Source of the DNA: HLUCCA09 sp038745585
GTDB taxonomy: Bacteria > Pseudomonadota > Alphaproteobacteria > Rhodobacterales > Rhodobacteraceae
NCBI GenBank assembly: GCA_038745585.1
Contig: JBCDLH010000004.1
Coordinates: 310,001-374,000, forward strand
Reading direction: 5' to 3'
Length of the DNA: 64,000 nucleotides
The notes under the pieces were generated by a model. It was not told the origin of the DNA and searched no databases. It was given only the letters and a program-made list of their open reading frames with translations. Positions 51,687-60,121 of this stretch are shown piece after piece. A program made the translations under genes and the position numbers. Each line of letters begins with the position of its first letter. Position 1 is the stretch's first letter.

Positions 51687-52630
51687 GGCCCCGCGCGATC
51701 ACGCTCGATAGCCTGATGCCCTATCTCGGAGCCGTGGCTCTGGTCCTCGTCGGCAGCCTCTTTTTCGAGCAAATCCTAACGGCCGACTACTTGACCCAGC
51801 AATTGCAGATCGCCGCGTTCCTCGGCCTCCTGGCCACGGGCGCAACCGTGGTGATCCTTTTGGGACAAATCGACCTCTCGGTGCCTTGGGTGCTGACCGG
51901 CGCGGCGATCCTCTCGACGGCGCTTGTCGGGTCCGGCAACCCGGTGCTTGCCGCTCTCGCGGTGCCCGCTTCACTCCTCTTTGGCGCTTTCATCGGCGTC
52001 GTAAACGGCATAGGCGTCGCGCTCCTGCGCATCCCCTCCATGGTTTGGACGCTCGCGGTCAACTCGATGCTCCTTGGCCTCGCTGTCCTCAATACAGGGG
52101 GCTTCAACCCGCGCGGCGAAGCGAGCCCGCTTATGGTCGGCATGGCGTCGGGCGAAATTTTGGGCCTGCCGGTCAGCTTCCTGATCTGGATCGGGGTTGC
52201 CGCTGCGCTCGCGGCCTTTCTGGCGCACACGCCCTTCGGGCGGTATTTGCGTTCGATCGGTTTCAACGAAAAGGCCACGTTCCTTGCCGGTGTGTCCACG
52301 CCTTCGGTGGTCTTTGCGGCCTTCGCCATTGCCGGCATGTGCTCGGCTTTGGGGGGCGTTATGCTCGCCGGCTATGCCAATCAAGCCTATCAGTCGATGG
52401 GCGACCCGTTCCTGCTGCCAACGATTGCCGCGGTCGTCATCGGTGGGACGTCGATCCTTGGCGGGCGCGGGGGGCTCTTTGGGACAATCGGTGGTGCGCT
52501 CTTCATCACGCTGCTGACGTCGATCCTCTCTGTAATGCAGATTGAGGATGCCTGGCGAAACATCATCTTTGGCGCGATCATACTGACCATGCTGCTCTTT
52601 CAGACACTTCGGAGAAAGGCGCCCGCATGA
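51683..52630 (+). CDS. Sugar ABC transporter permease 2
   Basis: A 315-residue BPD_transp_2 permease, paralogous to permease 1. Conserved elements include VVILLGQIDLSVPWVL and the coupling segment RSIGFNEKATFLAGVS, followed by GGTSILGGRGG. It makes the other half of the membrane channel. ATGA overlaps occur at both ends, so transporter and lactonase are produced together. Two different permeases suggest an asymmetric heterodimer, as in many Rhodobacterales sugar importers. Confidence 0.9.
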   Translation: MRPRAITLDSLMPYLGAVALVLVGSLFFEQILTADYLTQQLQIAAFLGLLATGATVVILLGQIDLSVPWVLTGAAILSTALVGSGNPVLAALAVPASLLFGAFIGVVNGIGVALLRIPSMVWTLAVNSMLLGLAVLNTGGFNPRGEASPLMVGMASGEILGLPVSFLIWIGVAAALAAFLAHTPFGRYLRSIGFNEKATFLAGVSTPSVVFAAFAIAGMCSALGGVMLAGYANQAYQSMGDPFLLPTIAAVVIGGTSILGGRGGLFGTIGGALFITLLTSILSVMQIEDAWRNIIFGAIILTMLLFQTLRRKAPA

Positions 52631-53586
52631 GCGAGATGCCGCACTATGTGACGGTCGATCCGCGCTTTGATGCGTTTGTCGACACCGTGCGGGAACCCGA
52701 GGTCATCGCCGATGGCTGCGTCTGGACAGAGGGGCCCGTCTGGCTCGATGGCGGGCTGTTTTTCAACGATATTCCGAACAAGCGCATGTTGCGATGGACG
52801 GAGGATGCGGGCGTCACCGTTGCGCTCTCCAACAGCGAGTTTGCGAACGGCAACACGCTCGACTTGAACGGGCATATGGTCTCTTGCGAACATGGCGGGC
52901 GCCGTGTTCTGCGCCGGCGCGACCCGTTTGACCTCGACACGGTTGAGGTCATCGCCGAGACGTTCGAGGGTAAGCGTTTAAACTCGCCCAACGATGCCGT
53001 TGTGCGCTCGGATGGTGCGGTCTGGTTTACCGATCCGCCCTACGGTATCAATTCTGACATCGAGGGCTACCCGTCCCAGAGCGAAATCGGCGGCTGTTAC
53101 GTCTTTTGCGCCTTGCCCGATGGCAGTCTGCATGCGGCGGCGACCGACTTTGACAAGCCGAACGGCCTCGCCTTTTCGCCGGACGAGAGACGCCTTTATG
53201 TGGCGGACTCGGGTGCGATCCGCGGGGCGAGCTTTCCGGGGATCGACTATGACCTGCCGCATCACATCCGGGTGTTCGACGTGGATGGGCCGACGCTCTC
53301 AGGCGGGCGCGTTTTTGCCGTTATCGCGCCCGGTGTGCCGGATGGGTTCCGCGTCGACCATGAGGGCTACCTTTGGACATCGGCTCTCGACGGGGTCCAT
53401 TGCCTTTCACCAGAGGCTGCGCTGATAGGAAAGATTGTCCTGCCGCAGCAGACGTCGAACGTGGCCTTCGGCGGGCCGGTGGGCACGACGCTCTTCATCA
53501 CGTCCTCCGACAAGGTCTATCGCGTCGAGAGCACGCGCCGGGACGCCTCCCATGTCCTTCGCCAGAAGAAGAGGAGTCTCGCATGA
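52627..53586 (+). CDS. SMP-30/gluconolactonase-family lactonase
   Basis: A 319-residue six-bladed beta-propeller enzyme of the SMP-30/LRE family. Metal-site motifs are present: WTEGPVWLDGG (Glu), LNSPNDAVV (Asn) and KPNGLAFSPDERRLYVADS (Asn and Asp). Role: hydrolyses a sugar lactone to the open acid in the cytoplasm using a divalent metal. It overlaps permease 2 and the dehydrogenase gene by four bases each. Its place between importer and oxidoreductase suggests that the imported compound is, or becomes, a lactone. The exact substrate cannot be read from the sequence. Confidence 0.9.
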   Translation: MSEMPHYVTVDPRFDAFVDTVREPEVIADGCVWTEGPVWLDGGLFFNDIPNKRMLRWTEDAGVTVALSNSEFANGNTLDLNGHMVSCEHGGRRVLRRRDPFDLDTVEVIAETFEGKRLNSPNDAVVRSDGAVWFTDPPYGINSDIEGYPSQSEIGGCYVFCALPDGSLHAAATDFDKPNGLAFSPDERRLYVADSGAIRGASFPGIDYDLPHHIRVFDVDGPTLSGGRVFAVIAPGVPDGFRVDHEGYLWTSALDGVHCLSPEAALIGKIVLPQQTSNVAFGGPVGTTLFITSSDKVYRVESTRRDASHVLRQKKRSLA

Positions 53587-54479
53587 CCAAACGCGTCGCC
53601 GTGATCGGCCTCGGATCCATGGGGTACGGCATGGCACAGTCGTGTATGCGCGCCGGGCTCCGGACCCACGGGTTCGACGTTAGGGCAGAGCGGGTCGCGC
53701 GCTTTGTCGGCGACGGGGGAGCCGAGGGCGCGCTGGAGGACATCGGGCCCGAGCTCCATTCCGTCGTCGTCGTGGTCCTGAACGCCCAACAAGCAGAAGC
53801 GGTGCTCTTTGGCGAGGCCGGCATCGTGCGTCGTCTAAGGCCGGGTGCCGTCGTGATCTGCTGTGCGACGGTGCCGCCGCATTTCGCGCGCAAGATGGAG
53901 GGGCGGTGTCGCGAGACTGGGGTTCACTACCTTGACGCACCGGTCTCTGGCGGCTCGCTCAAGGCGGCTGATGGTGAGCTGGGCATTATGGCCTCTGGCA
54001 CACCGGAGGCCTTCGCTGCCGCGCGTCCCGTGTTGGAGGCGACCGCCGAGACAGTCTTTGAGCTTGGTGACCGTGCTGGTGCCGGCTCGGCCATGAAGGC
54101 CGTCAATCAGCTTTTGGCGGGCGTCCATATTGCCACGATGGCCGAGGCACTGACCTTTGGCATGACGCAAGGCGTAAGCCCGGAGACCTTCGTCGATGTC
54201 ATATCGAAATGCGCGGGTACGTCCTGGATGCTCGAAAACCGCGCGCCTCATGTCGTCGAAGGCGATTACACGCCCCACAGCCAAATCAACATCTGGCCGA
54301 AGGACCTCGGCATTGTTCTCGATACGGCGAAGGAGGCTGGGTTTCACGCGCCGATCACGTCGGTCGCGCTCGAGCAATACAGACGTGCCGTCGCACAGGG
54401 CCTCGGCTCCGAAGACGATGCCGCAATCGCCAAGGTCTATGCCCGCGAGGCTGGGCTCGTTTTGCCTGGGGAGGCCTAA
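53583..54479 (+). CDS. LtnD-like 3-hydroxyisobutyrate-family dehydrogenase
   Basis: A 298-residue NAD-dependent dehydrogenase with the Rossmann motif VIGLGSMGYGMA (about 7-18), the substrate motif YLDAPVSGGSLKAADGELGI and the catalytic Lys in AMKAVNQLLAG. Members paired with OtnK-type kinases (LtnD) oxidise L-threonate or D-erythronate at C2. Start ATG 53583 overlaps the lactonase stop; the frame extending to 53373 is inside that gene. It is followed immediately by the kinase gene. LtnD-like function is supported by the neighbour, but the stereochemistry is not known. Confidence 0.87.
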   Translation: MTKRVAVIGLGSMGYGMAQSCMRAGLRTHGFDVRAERVARFVGDGGAEGALEDIGPELHSVVVVVLNAQQAEAVLFGEAGIVRRLRPGAVVICCATVPPHFARKMEGRCRETGVHYLDAPVSGGSLKAADGELGIMASGTPEAFAAARPVLEATAETVFELGDRAGAGSAMKAVNQLLAGVHIATMAEALTFGMTQGVSPETFVDVISKCAGTSWMLENRAPHVVEGDYTPHSQINIWPKDLGIVLDTAKEAGFHAPITSVALEQYRRAVAQGLGSEDDAAIAKVYAREAGLVLPGEA

Positions 54480-55715
54480 ATGAAGCTCGGCTGTATCGGC
54501 GATGATTTCACCGGCTCGAGCGACTTGGCGAACACCCTCGCCAAGGAGGGTATGCGGGTCGTGCAATATACAGGCGTGCCGGATCGACCGGCGAAGGCCG
54601 ATGTCGAGGCGGGCGTCGTTGCCCTAAAGACCCGCTCCGTCGCGCCGAAAGAGGCCGTAGCACAGTCGCTCGCGGCGCTCGATTGGCTCCGCGCCCAGGG
54701 CTGCACGCAGATCATTTTCAAGTATTGCTCGACCTTCGACTCAACGCCCGAGGGCAATATCGGCCCCGTGGCCGATGCCATGGCCGACGCGTTAGGCGCA
54801 GATCGGGTGATCGTCTGCCCCGCGTTTCCGGGCACTGGCCGGTCGGTCTACCAGGGCCATCTCTTTGTGGGCGACAGATTGTTGAACGAAAGCGGGATGG
54901 AGAACCACCCGCTCACGCCGATGACCGATGCCGACCTCCGCCGCTGGCTCGCGCCGCAGACCCGGCATGACATCGGCCATGTCGGCGCGGAGGCTGTCTT
55001 TGCCGGGTCCGAGGCGATCGTATCGGCCCTTGCCGCTGAGCGGGACAGCGGAAAAACTCTGATCGTTGTCGATGCGATCCGGGACGCGGACCTGCGTGCC
55101 ATCGGACACGCAGCCAAAGACATTAAGCTTATCACCGGCGGGTCCGGCATCGCCCTTGGGCTGCCTGCAAATTTCGGCGCGGTGCCCCGCACGCCTGCAT
55201 GGGAGGGTCAGCCGGGCAAGGCGCTCGTCCTCTCCGGCTCTTGTTCGCGGGCGACGCGTGCGCAGGTCGCCTATCACGCCGCCCGTCAGCCCGCCCGCGA
55301 GGTGTCGGCACGGGATATCATCGAAGCGCGGCTCGGCCCTCGCGACGTGGTCAACTGGGCGATGAGGACAAGCGGCTTGCCCCTGATCTTCACGTCCGCC
55401 GACCCCGAGGCGGTCGCAGCGGTGCAGCGGCAATTCGGTCGCGCGGAGTCTGCGCGTGCCATCGAAAGCTTCTTTGCCGCAGTGGCCCGGCTTGCCACGG
55501 AGGCGGGCCTCACGCGGATAATCACCGCAGGGGGGGAAACCTCTGGCGCGGTTGTCGAAGGTCTTGGCTTGAGCGAGCTGACCATCGGCCCGGAGATTGA
55601 CCCCGGCGTACCCGCTTTGCGAGCCGGAACCTCCCTGGTTCTCGCCCTCAAGAGCGGTAACTTCGGCACTGAGGATTTTTTCGAAAAAGCCGACCGGATC
55701 CTCGCAGGTTCGTAG
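54480..55715 (+). CDS. Four-carbon acid sugar kinase, OtnK family
   Basis: A 411-residue member of the four-carbon acid sugar kinase family (formerly DUF1537). The N-terminal signature is CIGDDFTGSSDLANTLAKEG (5-24). The middle part has FKYCSTFDSTPEGNIGPVAD and FPGTGRSVYQGHLFVGD, and the C-terminal nucleotide-binding part has RIITAGGETSGAVVEGL. Role: ATP-dependent phosphorylation of a 2- or 3-keto four-carbon acid such as 3-dehydrothreonate or erythronate. It starts at the base after the dehydrogenase stop. The usual class II aldolase-type OtnC and isomerase OtnI are not encoded in the window, so the route must be completed elsewhere or differ. Confidence 0.9.
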   Translation: MKLGCIGDDFTGSSDLANTLAKEGMRVVQYTGVPDRPAKADVEAGVVALKTRSVAPKEAVAQSLAALDWLRAQGCTQIIFKYCSTFDSTPEGNIGPVADAMADALGADRVIVCPAFPGTGRSVYQGHLFVGDRLLNESGMENHPLTPMTDADLRRWLAPQTRHDIGHVGAEAVFAGSEAIVSALAAERDSGKTLIVVDAIRDADLRAIGHAAKDIKLITGGSGIALGLPANFGAVPRTPAWEGQPGKALVLSGSCSRATRAQVAYHAARQPAREVSARDIIEARLGPRDVVNWAMRTSGLPLIFTSADPEAVAAVQRQFGRAESARAIESFFAAVARLATEAGLTRIITAGGETSGAVVEGLGLSELTIGPEIDPGVPALRAGTSLVLALKSGNFGTEDFFEKADRILAGS

Positions 55716-55882
55716 AAAACCGAGGATATCCACGACCCGTGGTCGAGTATTTCGTCTCATAATTTCCTGTGACATCGTATCTTCGAACAGCCCCGCATGC
55801 CGCTGCTCACAGCCCGCTCTTGCGTCGGTTGCGCGCTTCCAAAAGCGATGAGCCGCCAACGCTAGGCCTTCGCGGCGCTGTC

Positions 55883-55921
55883 CTGCACAAAGCCTGCACG
55901 GCCTCTGCACTGCGCGCGCAC
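55883..55921. promoter_or_regulatory. Three phased CTGCAC repeats upstream of exosortase gene
   Basis: CTGCAC occurs at 55883, 55894 and 55905, exactly 11 bases apart, with a degenerate fourth unit GCGCAC in phase at 55916. The array ends 22 bases before the exosortase ATG. Tandem hexamers in helical phase are typical of OmpR-family binding sites, and an OmpR-type regulator is encoded in the same cluster at 59435. Direct binding is inferred. Confidence 0.6.
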
Positions 55922-55943
55922 TCCGTCCCGTCAGGAATGGGGC

Positions 55944-57362
55944 ATGGAGAGCTTGCACAAACATATCTCGACCGTGGCCCTTGCCACTGCGTCCCTCATC
56001 CTCGCGCTGGAGCCGCTACGCTGGCTTGTGCGGAGCTGGCAGGATCCGGCCTATCAATCGCATGGCCACTGGTGCGCCGCCGCCTTTTTGGGACTGACCC
56101 TTCTGTCCGTCCGGAGCGGGCCCGCGCGCCGCGTTCAGCGGAGCGATGGGCTTTTGCTGATCTTTCTCGGCGCGGCGATCTTGCGACTGACCGGGCAAGT
56201 CCTTGCCGTCAACATTCTGGCCGCACTTGCCCTCGCTGTCGATGTCTTTGCCATCGCGCGCTGGCTGAGGCTTGATCTTCGGCCCCTCGCGCTCTCGCCC
56301 TTTTGGCTTGCATGCGTCTTTCTCTTTGCGCTGCCACTCTCTCCGATTTTGGAGCGGGTGCTGGGCTACCCGTTGCAGATGGTGTCCGCCGAATTGAGTT
56401 GCGCCATGCTCGGCCCGTTCTTTGCGAGCCTCGAATGCCACGGCGTACGGCTCAAGATCGATGCGCTCGACGTGCTCGTCGATTTGCCCTGTTCGGGGGC
56501 GACGGGCCTACTCTTGATGCTGACGCTCTGGACCGTGATGAATGCCAGGTTCCGGCCGTCGCTTTGGAGCGCGCTGCAGGGGCTCGGCGCGGTGATCCTC
56601 GCCGCGCTCCTCGGAAACGCGCTGCGGATCAGCGTTCTGGCCGCGGGTCTCGCCCAGGGCATCGACACGATGGCGCCGCTCTTGCACGAAGGGATCGGCC
56701 TTTTCGCGCTGGCGACAGTGGCCCTTCCGATCCTCCTTCTCTATCGGCCAAGGGCCCGCATCCCGAACCGCACGCCTTTCGAGATTGATGTCTCGGCGCG
56801 GGTTCAACGGCCGCTTGCCCTTCTCGCAATCGGTGCCGCGCTTCTCATCGTTTCGGCCCCCAAAGACCCGATAGATCGGTCCGGAACGGTGACCGAGCTG
56901 ACGCTGCCGGCTCAGCTCTTGGGGCACGCCCAGGTGAGCGAGGCCCTGACAGATATCGAGCGCACTTATTTCGCGGCCTATGGCGGGCTTGCGCAGAAGG
57001 CGCGCTATGGCGCGCTGGGGCTCAACGTCGTGCAGACCGGCTCGCCCCTGCGGCACTTGCATTCACCGGCGACATGTCTGCTCGGAATGGGCTACGACGT
57101 TGTATTTCTTGGCACGACCTTCGCGCCTGTTCCGAGCTCCGTTTACCGCGCCACCGGCCCCGATGGGCAGGTTTGGCTGGTCTCGGTGAGCTTCGTCTCT
57201 GCCGACGGGCACCGGACCGCCAGTGTGGGGGAGGCCGTGTGGTCCTGGCTGCAGGGTCGCTCGGCGCAGTGGACATCGGTCCAGCGGATTACCCCCCTTT
57301 CCCTCCCCCACGCTGCCAGAGCCGCATACGAGCAGGCGGCTCTGGCAGCCTTGGATCTCTAG
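55944..57362 (+). CDS. Exosortase (dedicated single-target type, XrtT-like)
   Basis: A 472-residue integral membrane protein with about eight helices in its first 270 residues. The exosortase catalytic residues are visible: Cys183 in VDLPCSGATG, Arg228 in GNALRISVL and His248 in LLHEGIGL. A C-terminal periplasmic extension (about 275-472) resembles EpsI-type domains (HSPATCLLGMGYDVVF). Role: a transpeptidase/protease acting on C-terminal PEP-type sorting tails at the inner membrane. The next gene encodes a protein with such a tail, and the operon ends with a two-component system. I believe this matches the XrtT type found with a single VIT/VWA target; that assignment is from memory. Confidence 0.88.
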   Translation: MESLHKHISTVALATASLILALEPLRWLVRSWQDPAYQSHGHWCAAAFLGLTLLSVRSGPARRVQRSDGLLLIFLGAAILRLTGQVLAVNILAALALAVDVFAIARWLRLDLRPLALSPFWLACVFLFALPLSPILERVLGYPLQMVSAELSCAMLGPFFASLECHGVRLKIDALDVLVDLPCSGATGLLLMLTLWTVMNARFRPSLWSALQGLGAVILAALLGNALRISVLAAGLAQGIDTMAPLLHEGIGLFALATVALPILLLYRPRARIPNRTPFEIDVSARVQRPLALLAIGAALLIVSAPKDPIDRSGTVTELTLPAQLLGHAQVSEALTDIERTYFAAYGGLAQKARYGALGLNVVQTGSPLRHLHSPATCLLGMGYDVVFLGTTFAPVPSSVYRATGPDGQVWLVSVSFVSADGHRTASVGEAVWSWLQGRSAQWTSVQRITPLSLPHAARAAYEQAALAALDL

Positions 57363-57375
57363 AAAGGACCCTCCC

Positions 57376-59406
57376 ATGCGTTTGTTTTGTATCGCACTCG
57401 GCCTGCTCCTCCTCTCCATCGGGCAAGGGCGGGCGAGCCCAGAGGACGAGGATATCGCCGGCCGGATCATCGCCGAGCACGACGGCCGCCAGATTGAGTT
57501 GCCGCTCCTCGAAAGCCACTATGCCGTCAATATCGAAGGGGACATGGCGACCGTTGAGGTGAGTCAGACCTTTGAAAACCCGACGGACGTGCCGCTCAAC
57601 GCGGAGTATCTTTTCCCACTCAACCAACATGCCGCGGTCTACGGTATGGAGATGCGCATCGGCGACGTTGTTACCCATGCGGTGATCCGCGAAAAGGCGC
57701 AGGCTCAGGCAGAGTTCGACGCCGCGAAGGAGGCGGGCAAGTCGGCCGCGCTTTTGACCCAGCACCGGCCAAACATGTTCACTCAGAGCGTTGCCAACCT
57801 GATGCCGGGGCGGCCGATCGAGGTCCGCCTGCGCTATGTGCAGATGGTGCCGAAGATCGAGGGCGCTTATGAACTGGTGATCCCATTGATCGTGGGACCG
57901 CGCTACATCGGCGCCACCCCTATAGCGGAGACGCTTGCCAGCCTCGAAGACGCCGCTCCCGCTTTGCCAAACACGTGGCAGGTGGCCCCGCCCCCAGCCT
58001 ATCCGCCGGTCGCAGGGCTCACGCTGCCAGAGACCGTGCCAGGGGAGCGGGTTTCGCTCGATCTGTCGCTTCTTGCGGGCACAAGCCTTGCCGAGTTTGG
58101 CAGCCGCACCCATCCGCTCGCGGTAGAGCGCGACGGCGACAGGCTCCAGGCGCGGTTTGCCGATGAGGCTGTTCTCGACAATCGTGACTTCGTGCTGCGC
58201 TACGGGCTGGGCGGCGAGGACGTTGAGGCGGCGGTCTTGTCGCACAGCGATGCACGCGGCGGGTTTCTCTCGGTCATGATTGAGCCGCCGAGCCTGCCCG
58301 ATGAGGCAATGGTCACCCCACGCGAGCTTGTCTTTGTCCTCGATACCTCGGGCTCAATGGCGGGGATGCCGATGGAGGCGAGCAAGCGCTTCATGCGGGC
58401 GGCACTCGCTGGTCTGCGGACCGATGATTACTTTCGGATCATTCCCTTCGCCAATGCCGTCCAGCAGATGTCGCGCGAGGCATTGCCCGGCACAGCCCGC
58501 AACGTTGCCGCGGCCACACGCTATGTCGACGGCCTGAGCGGCGGCGGCGGCACAGAGATCGACCGCGCGATCCGCGCCGCGTTTGCGATGCACCAACCCT
58601 CCGAAACGATGCGCATCGTCGTGTTTCTCAGCGACGGCTATATCGGCGCAGAACAGGACGTTTTACGGACGATCCGGCAGCAGATCGGTGCTGCTCGGAT
58701 CTATGCCTTCGGCGTTGGCGAAGCGGTTAATCGATATCTCCTTGATGGGATGGCCGAGGAGGGGCGCGGCTATGCCCGCTATGTCGGGCTCGACGAGGAC
58801 GCGCTCGAGGTCGCAGAAGGCCTAGCGCGGGATCTCAAATCGCCGCTGCTCACCGATATAGAGATCGACTGGGGCGACCTTGCCGTCAGCGACGTCAGCC
58901 CCTCCCGCGTGCCCGATCTCTTTGCCGGTCAGTCCGTGCGCCTCTATGCGCGCCATGAGGCGAACGGCCCGGCCTCGGTCGAGATCAGAGGGCGCGTCCG
59001 GGGCCGGCCCGCGTCGATGACGGTGCCGCTGAAGCTGACAGACGACACCGCCGAGCCCGCCTTGCCGCTCATTTGGGCGCGCAATCGGATCGCAGACCTA
59101 GAGCGCAATGCGGTCGTTGGAGCGGCGCCCGAGGTGAGCGACGCCGAAATCACACGACTGGGCCTCGCGTTCTCTCTCCAGACGCGAAACACCTCTTTCG
59201 TCGCGGTCTCCGAACGGGTCGCCAATGAAACGGGCCTGCCCACTCAGACAGCCAGCGTCCCCTTGCCGATGGTAGAGGGCGTCCAGTCGAGCGCCTATCC
59301 ACAAGGCTTTTCCGGCGCGTCGACACCCGAACCGCAGGCGGTGCTTGGGCTTCTCCTTCTGGCGGCGCTATCGCTGCTGGGGCTTCGACGCAAACTCGTG
59401 CAATGA
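57376..59406 (+). CDS. VIT/VWA exosortase target protein with PEP-type C-terminal tail
   Basis: A 676-residue secreted protein. A signal peptide (about 1-20, ending GRA) precedes a VIT domain (about 38-170; EVSQTFENPTDVPLNAEYLF) and a VWA domain (about 310-490) with an intact MIDAS, Asp323 in FVLDTSGSM. The C-terminus has the sorting signal TPEPQAVLG, a Leu-rich membrane stretch and the basic end LRRKLVQ, as required by exosortases. ATG at 57376 lies 13 bases after the exosortase stop. Role: a surface or envelope VWA protein, perhaps an adhesin. It resembles the known marine proteobacterial sortase target family, here served by an exosortase rather than a class C sortase. Confidence 0.9.
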   Translation: MRLFCIALGLLLLSIGQGRASPEDEDIAGRIIAEHDGRQIELPLLESHYAVNIEGDMATVEVSQTFENPTDVPLNAEYLFPLNQHAAVYGMEMRIGDVVTHAVIREKAQAQAEFDAAKEAGKSAALLTQHRPNMFTQSVANLMPGRPIEVRLRYVQMVPKIEGAYELVIPLIVGPRYIGATPIAETLASLEDAAPALPNTWQVAPPPAYPPVAGLTLPETVPGERVSLDLSLLAGTSLAEFGSRTHPLAVERDGDRLQARFADEAVLDNRDFVLRYGLGGEDVEAAVLSHSDARGGFLSVMIEPPSLPDEAMVTPRELVFVLDTSGSMAGMPMEASKRFMRAALAGLRTDDYFRIIPFANAVQQMSREALPGTARNVAAATRYVDGLSGGGGTEIDRAIRAAFAMHQPSETMRIVVFLSDGYIGAEQDVLRTIRQQIGAARIYAFGVGEAVNRYLLDGMAEEGRGYARYVGLDEDALEVAEGLARDLKSPLLTDIEIDWGDLAVSDVSPSRVPDLFAGQSVRLYARHEANGPASVEIRGRVRGRPASMTVPLKLTDDTAEPALPLIWARNRIADLERNAVVGAAPEVSDAEITRLGLAFSLQTRNTSFVAVSERVANETGLPTQTASVPLPMVEGVQSSAYPQGFSGASTPEPQAVLGLLLLAALSLLGLRRKLVQ

Positions 59407-59434
59407 TCCCGGCACCGCGCACTGGACTCAGAGC

Positions 59435-60121
59435 ATGACAACCCGCCCCACGATCCTCATCGTCGACGATGACCCGCACATTCGCGACGTAGTCCGGATC
59501 GCGCTCGCCGCGCAGGGGATGCGCTCACGCGAGGCCTCCAACGGCGCGGCCGCAATGACCGAGATCGCGCGGAGCCCGGTCGATCTTATCGTGCTCGATA
59601 TCGGCATGCCGAAAATGGATGGCTTTGAGGTCTGCAAAGCGGTGCGTGCGACATCGCGCGTGCCGATCCTTTTTCTCACCGCGCGGGATGAAGAAGTCGA
59701 CCGCATCTTAGGCTTTGAGTTCGGCGCGGACGACTATGTCGGCAAGCCTTTCAGCCCGCGAGAACTCGTCCTCCGGATTAAGGCAATCCTAGCGCGCGGC
59801 CATCGTGCGGAGGGTGCGGCGCTGACCTTCGGGCATTTGGCGCTCGATGCCGCGAGCCACGGGGCGCGCCTTGGCCCTCATGCGCTACATCTGACGGCGA
59901 CAGAGTTTGCGCTTCTCGCGGCGCTCTTGCGAAGCAAAGGCCAAGTCTTTGATCGCAATCGGCTGATCGACGCGGCCTATGGCGGAAACTCGCAGCTTTC
60001 GGGCCGCACAGTCGACAGCCACATTCGCAACATCCGCGCCAAGGCCGCGGCGCTAGGTTGCGAGGACATCATCGAAACCGTGCACGGCGTCGGCGTGCGG
60101 CTCGGGCCGTGCACGACGTGA
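59435..60121 (+). CDS. OmpR-family response regulator of the exosortase cluster
   Basis: A 228-residue response regulator. The receiver has acidic residues in LIVDDDPHIRD, the phospho-acceptor Asp55 in VLDIGMPKMDG, Thr82 in LTARDEE and Lys104 in VGKPFSP. The C-terminal winged helix has HLTATEFALLAALLRSKGQVF and SGRTVDSHIRNIRAKA. It overlaps the kinase gene (GTGA). It is a good candidate to bind the phased CTGCAC repeats upstream of the exosortase gene and so control the cluster; that link is inferred from repeat geometry and gene context. Confidence 0.92.
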   Translation: MTTRPTILIVDDDPHIRDVVRIALAAQGMRSREASNGAAAMTEIARSPVDLIVLDIGMPKMDGFEVCKAVRATSRVPILFLTARDEEVDRILGFEFGADDYVGKPFSPRELVLRIKAILARGHRAEGAALTFGHLALDAASHGARLGPHALHLTATEFALLAALLRSKGQVFDRNRLIDAAYGGNSQLSGRTVDSHIRNIRAKAAALGCEDIIETVHGVGVRLGPCTT

